A DNA stretch of 38,695 bases, taken from contig NZ_BAABKE010000011.1 in assembly GCF_039543665.1 (NCBI RefSeq), positions 1 through 38,695 of the forward strand, written 5' to 3'. Of the stretch, positions 34,960-38,695 are shown piece after piece; within the stretch, counting starts at the first letter, position 1; the number at the start of each line of letters is the position of its first letter. Below the pieces are notes generated by a model that was given only the letters and a program-made list of their open reading frames with translations, ran no database searches and had not been told where the DNA came from. The position numbers were made by a program, and so were the translations under genes. The DNA comes from Wohlfahrtiimonas larvae. GTDB lineage: Bacteria > Pseudomonadota > Gammaproteobacteria > Cardiobacteriales > Wohlfahrtiimonadaceae.

Positions 34960-36183
34960 TTACCTTTCTCGCATCGCATCCTTAATGCGCCCAAAAGGCT
35001 TCATAAGATAATCATAAACTGTTTTTTCTCCAGATTTAACATCTACTGTTGCAACCATACCAGGTACAATTGGGTAACTGACCCCTGTCTTTTTATCAAC
35101 TAATACATCTGTATCTGTCAAAATAAAAACACGATAATAAAAAACCTCAGGCTTAACTTCATCCTGAATAGTATCTGGGGAAATAACTTTTACCTTACCA
35201 TCTAATCCACCAAAAATTGCATAATCATAAGCTGTAATTTTCACCTTAGCTTCCTGTCCAGGATAAATATAAGCAATATCTTTTGGTGACATCCTTGCCT
35301 CAATCAAAAGTTGATCATCTAACGGTACAATCTGCATTAATTCGCCATTGGGCGGCACTACACCACCTTTGGTTGTCAGCATCACATTCTTCACAATTCC
35401 ACGCACAGGCGATCTCAACGTTAGTCGAGATAAAGAGTCTGAACGACCTTTGATGATTGATTCTAAAGACTCTACATCAGCTTGTGTACGGCTTAGTTCT
35501 TCTCGGGCTTTGACCATATACTCTGACTGTTTATCAGTAATCTTCATTTCAATATCCGCAAGCTGCCTTTGTAATCTTAAAACATCCACATTACTGGATG
35601 CTCCTTGTTGAGCCAATGATTGTGTTAATTTCAATTCTTCTTCCACCAATTCAAATGACCGTTGTAAACTACTGATGGATTCTTCCAATGCTTTTTTCCG
35701 AGTATTATATAAACGTGCTTCAGAAGAGGTTAATGCAGGGAAATTTTTCAACTCATTTGGAAAATTTAAATCACTGCCATCCACCTCTGCTTTTAAACGA
35801 GCAATACTTGCCAAACCTGCTCGATATTTAGCGGCACTTTCTTCGACATTCGCCTCTGTTTTCGTTAAATCTAATTGTACTAGAATTTGATCTTTTTCAA
35901 CGACATCGCCTTCTTTTACATATAATTCAGAAATAATTCCGCCTTCCAATGATTGGATCACTTGATCCTTTGAAGTCGGTACAACTTTTCCCATACCACT
36001 AGATACTTCAACTAATATGGCAAAATAAGACCAAATTAATAAAGCTGCCATTAATAAAAAACTGACCCAAATGATACGAGATGACTTAACAATCTCTGCA
36101 TCATTAATCTGGTCACTATATCGACGTTTATCCTCATCATAATCTAATAATAGAATACGATCATCTTTCGACATACGAGTCAT
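34960..36183 (-). CDS. type I secretion membrane-fusion protein (HlyD/LapC family)
   Basis: A 407-residue adaptor. A cytoplasmic N-terminus and one transmembrane helix (about 34-56) are followed by a lipoyl-type half motif (GKVVPTSKDQVIQSLEGGII and VKEGDVVEKDQILVQLD), a coiled-coil hairpin (about 110-235), and a second lipoyl/barrel part with RSPVRGIVKNV. It ends with DVKSGEKTVYDYLMKPF, a frequent ending in HlyD/LapC proteins. It bridges the inner-membrane ABC transporter and the TolC-like channel. It starts 15 bp after the ABC gene with AGGGA before the ATG and is surely co-transcribed with it. Confidence 0.95.
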   Translation of the reverse strand: MTRMSKDDRILLLDYDEDKRRYSDQINDAEIVKSSRIIWVSFLLMAALLIWSYFAILVEVSSGMGKVVPTSKDQVIQSLEGGIISELYVKEGDVVEKDQILVQLDLTKTEANVEESAAKYRAGLASIARLKAEVDGSDLNFPNELKNFPALTSSEARLYNTRKKALEESISSLQRSFELVEEELKLTQSLAQQGASSNVDVLRLQRQLADIEMKITDKQSEYMVKAREELSRTQADVESLESIIKGRSDSLSRLTLRSPVRGIVKNVMLTTKGGVVPPNGELMQIVPLDDQLLIEARMSPKDIAYIYPGQEAKVKITAYDYAIFGGLDGKVKVISPDTIQDEVKPEVFYYRVFILTDTDVLVDKKTGVSYPIVPGMVATVDVKSGEKTVYDYLMKPFGRIKDAMRER

Positions 36184-36198
36184 AAAATCCCTTTAATA

Positions 36199-38367
36199 TT
36201 ATTGAGTTTTGCCAGATAATTTTGCGAGTGCAATATCTCTTTGTTCATCTAAAACGATCTTTCCATGGTCCACCACAATAATACGATCCACCATGTTGAC
36301 GATACTCATTTTATGCGTTGCTACAACCATAGTTTTATCTGCTACCCAAGCTTTTAGACCATTCAATAAATGTTTTTCTGTCACATCATCTAATGCTGCT
36401 GTGGGCTCATCGAGCAATACAATATAAGGATTACGAATTAGAATACGTGCCAACAATAATGATTGCCTTTGACCACCTGACAAACCTAATCCCCCTTCTG
36501 CAATAACATGATCTAAACCTGTGGGTAATTGGCGAATAAATTCTGAGGCACCTGTAATATTCAAAATCTTATCAATTTCATCATCTGTGGCAAGTGGTGC
36601 TCCTAACATTAGATTTTCTCTAATTGTGCCATGGAATAAACCTGCTCCTTGTCCCATTAAGCCAACATCACGCCTTACATCAGCGGGATCAATATGCGAT
36701 AAACTGACACCATCAACACTGACAATACCTGTTTTAGGCTCTAACAATCCTGATAATACTTGTAACAATGTTGACTTACCTGCACCATTACGACCTAAGA
36801 TAGCAATTTTTTCACCCTGTTTAATTTTTAGCTGATGAATTAATAGTGAAGGAGTTTCACTATCTTGGCTATAGAAAAAACTAGCATTTTTAATATGATA
36901 ATTACCCAAAATCACACTTTTATGAACTCTTTGTTGATTATCAGGACAATCAACCGGTAATTTCATCAACTCATTAATACCATGATATGCTGATTTTGCC
37001 TGTTGCCATCGGATTAAAACTTGTGTTAATCCGGCCATCGGCGCAATCATTCTTCCACTTAATATAGAAGCTGCTATCAATGAACCTGTAGATAAATCAC
37101 CATTAATCACCATTGGGGCACCAAATAAAACAATTGAAGAAAATGTTGCTGTCTGACCCCCCTGCGTCCACCCTGTTAAAGTGCTCGTCAAAGATCTTAA
37201 GCGAAGATTAACATCTGTTAATACAGCATTATAATTATTCCACTGATGTTGGAAGCGTTGCTCTGCTTGTAATGTTTTAATATCTTCATTGCCTTGTACT
37301 GCCTCAATTAAAATCGAGTTGCGCAACGAACTTTCTCTCATCGCTTCATTCGATAAAGCTCGTAACTTACCTTGCACCAACAACCCAGGTAAAATCATTA
37401 AAATCACAGCAATTATTGGAATCCAAACTAAACTACCAGCCAAAGACCAAAAGACAACACAAAATAATAAAAAGAAAGGGACATCTACAAATGCTGTCAC
37501 AGTTGTAGATGTAAACATCTCACGCACACTATCTAAATCTCTAATTTGAGAAATAAACGTCCCTACTGACTTAGGTCTATGAGCATTCTTAATGCGTAAT
37601 GCATGACCAAAAACTCGATCTGAAATTCTGAGATCAGCCCGCTTTCCTAGCAAATCAATCACTCGAGTACGTAACTTTTGTAATAAAAAGCTAAAGATAA
37701 TCGCAATCATAACACCACTGAATAATACATATAATGTGGGATATGATTCAGCAGGAATAACACGGTCATAAACTTGCCGAGTGAACAAAATGCCTGATAA
37801 GGCTAAAATATTAACTAAAAAAGAGGCTATAAAAACATGGCTATAGGGCTTCCAATCTCTCAATATGAGCTTTTTCAACCAATGTTGATCATGTGATTGA
37901 ACATAATCATCAATACGGGAATCTGGTACTGTATGAGATGGTCGTAATACAACAGCTAATTTGACATTAGCTAATAATAGTTCCTGACTAATCTGACTTC
38001 GAACACCACCATCACCACTATAAGTTATAGAAACTTGACCATTCTGATCAATGGCATCTATTACAGCAATTTGTCCATCATGAAATTGAACAACCAATGG
38101 TAAACGCCATACGGATAATTCTTTAGAAGTAAATTTAATTACACTAACACTCAACCCTGCTTGTCTAGCTATCCCTCTTAACACATCACTCAAAGGTGAA
38201 TTTTTTAACCAATAACTCGTTAAAGTAATATTTTCTTTAGAAACCTCTAATCGATAAGATTTTGCGATCGTAATTACTGCCTCAATCCAGTGACTATAAT
38301 CAAAAATATTTTGATCCTGAGAAGGTGAATTATGTTTCGTTATATCTAGATCTTCTTTTTGATGCAC
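36199..38367 (-). CDS. type I secretion ABC transporter (LapB/HlyB-like, degenerate C39 domain)
   Basis: A 722-residue exporter starting at GTG 38367. The N-terminal about 150 residues form a C39-like domain without an evident catalytic Cys, as in HlyB and LapB, which bind RTX substrates rather than cleave a leader. Membrane helices follow (about 175-440). The nucleotide-binding domain has LGRNGAGKSTLLQ (Walker A, about 525), LSGGQRQS (signature) and YIVLLDEPTAALD (Walker B), with the His switch in ATHKMS. It powers export of a large protein, probably an RTX adhesin, but no substrate gene is in view. A hairpin separates it from the upstream TolC-like gene. Confidence 0.95.
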   Translation of the reverse strand: MHQKEDLDITKHNSPSQDQNIFDYSHWIEAVITIAKSYRLEVSKENITLTSYWLKNSPLSDVLRGIARQAGLSVSVIKFTSKELSVWRLPLVVQFHDGQIAVIDAIDQNGQVSITYSGDGGVRSQISQELLLANVKLAVVLRPSHTVPDSRIDDYVQSHDQHWLKKLILRDWKPYSHVFIASFLVNILALSGILFTRQVYDRVIPAESYPTLYVLFSGVMIAIIFSFLLQKLRTRVIDLLGKRADLRISDRVFGHALRIKNAHRPKSVGTFISQIRDLDSVREMFTSTTVTAFVDVPFFLLFCVVFWSLAGSLVWIPIIAVILMILPGLLVQGKLRALSNEAMRESSLRNSILIEAVQGNEDIKTLQAEQRFQHQWNNYNAVLTDVNLRLRSLTSTLTGWTQGGQTATFSSIVLFGAPMVINGDLSTGSLIAASILSGRMIAPMAGLTQVLIRWQQAKSAYHGINELMKLPVDCPDNQQRVHKSVILGNYHIKNASFFYSQDSETPSLLIHQLKIKQGEKIAILGRNGAGKSTLLQVLSGLLEPKTGIVSVDGVSLSHIDPADVRRDVGLMGQGAGLFHGTIRENLMLGAPLATDDEIDKILNITGASEFIRQLPTGLDHVIAEGGLGLSGGQRQSLLLARILIRNPYIVLLDEPTAALDDVTEKHLLNGLKAWVADKTMVVATHKMSIVNMVDRIIVVDHGKIVLDEQRDIALAKLSGKTQ

Positions 38368-38391
38368 AATTTTATACCTATTTAGTTACCC

Positions 38392-38430
38392 ATAGATTTA
38401 AATACTTAGGATTAAAATACCTAAATCTAT
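38392..38430. repeat. inverted repeat upstream of the type I ABC gene
   Basis: ATAGATTTA (38392-38400) and TAAATCTAT (38422-38430) are perfect 9-bp inverse arms with a 21-base loop. The repeat sits 25-63 bp upstream of the ABC gene start, in its presumed promoter or leader. It may be an operator or a leader hairpin. Confidence 0.45.
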
Positions 38431-38455
38431 ACATAATCATTAACACCAAAATAAA

Positions 38456-38480
38456 GCACTAAATTAATATTATTTAGTGC
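38456..38480 (-). terminator. hairpin terminator between the TolC-like gene and the ABC gene
   Basis: GCACTAAAT (38456-38464) and ATTTAGTGC (38472-38480) form a 9-bp stem with a 7-base loop. On the minus strand TTTATTTT follows. It lies 57 bp after the TolC-like stop, so the ABC gene may have its own promoter or be attenuated. Confidence 0.7.
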
Positions 38481-38537
38481 CTGATTCATTGAGTATAGTA
38501 TTAAATTACAAATATTTTATATGACTTCAGACCTTTA

Positions 38538-38695
38538 TTAATCAGTATAAATATTTAAAGATTCTGCCAATTTTCCTTGGCGATAAGCGCACTCTAATTG
38601 TGTTTGAATGATATCAAAACGATTATTCACAACATCTACTTGTGCGCGATGGTATTCCTGTTCAGAGTTCAATAAATCCACCAGTGTTCTTGTAC
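38538..38695 (-). CDS. TolC-family outer-membrane channel, C-terminal 51 residues
   Basis: Only the 3' end is in the window; the gene continues beyond the right edge. The visible residues include RTLVDLLNSEQEYHRAQVDV and CAYRQGKLAESLNIY. TxxDLLxAxxxxxxAxxxLxxARYDYxxxxLxLxxAxGxL is the standard end of TolC/LapE/AggA proteins. It is the outer-membrane partner of the ABC and fusion proteins downstream, giving the order tolC-lapB-lapC. The stop TAA is at 38540-38538. Confidence 0.88.
   Translation of the reverse strand, partial: TRTLVDLLNSEQEYHRAQVDVVNNRFDIIQTQLECAYRQGKLAESLNIYTD

Noticed and set aside
1..38695. CRISPR array, retron, toxin-antitoxin pair or insertion sequence
   Set aside because: I saw no spacer-repeat pattern, reverse transcriptase, paired small toxin-antitoxin genes or transposase. 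The only repeat array has irregular spacing and 9-bp units.

Overview
The window reads as a chromosomal segment of a low-GC gammaproteobacterium (AT-rich intergenic DNA, CCA-encoding tRNA-Leu, class I AroA, gammaproteobacterial-type A2M and PBP1C, Shewanella-like torECAD order). The genus cannot be fixed from sequence alone. A Cardiobacteriales-like or similar AT-rich lineage is a guess.

Bases 1 to about 7230 are the edge of a P2-family prophage. Eight head and lysis genes are present: on the minus strand O (scaffold/protease), N (major capsid), M (small terminase), L (head completion), X (tail) and the start of an endolysin; on the plus strand P (large terminase) and Q (portal). The divergent O/P intergenic region holds two perfect inverted repeats and no TGT-N12-ACA Ogr/Delta-type site. 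Downstream of Q lie about 820 bp without a gene. They hold an iteron-like array of AGTAAYATT repeats in both orientations, a 34-bp near-palindrome, a hairpin next to a P2/186-like cos core, and three GTGATC repeats. The 3' end of a tRNA-Leu(CAA) gene follows, the likely attachment site. No integrase, repressor or replication gene lies between cos and the tRNA.

Bases 7233 to 20684 are chromosomal: tRNA-Leu, a YtcJ-type amidohydrolase, an EamA transporter, a solitary PilY1-type pilus adhesin, msrA, pbpC, a FUSC-family membrane protein, a GNAT acetyltransferase and a clade 3 catalase. Bases 20986 to 26689 carry a 1594-residue alpha-2-macroglobulin with an intact thioester and a secreted ankyrin protein. 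PbpC and A2M, commonly adjacent in proteobacteria, are separated here by three genes.

Bases 26756 to 31421 are a complete torECAD trimethylamine N-oxide respiration operon. It includes a 52-residue TorE gene and a perfect FNR box upstream. Next come an orphan GspG-like pseudopilin coupled to aroA (whose active-site Pro is replaced by Ser), bioB with a BirA-type operator, and a second GNAT gene.

The right end (34960 to 38695) is a type I secretion system: membrane-fusion protein, LapB-like ABC transporter and the C-terminus of a TolC-like outer-membrane protein. No RTX substrate or LapD/LapG regulator is visible. I found no CRISPR array, insertion sequence or recognisable defence system.
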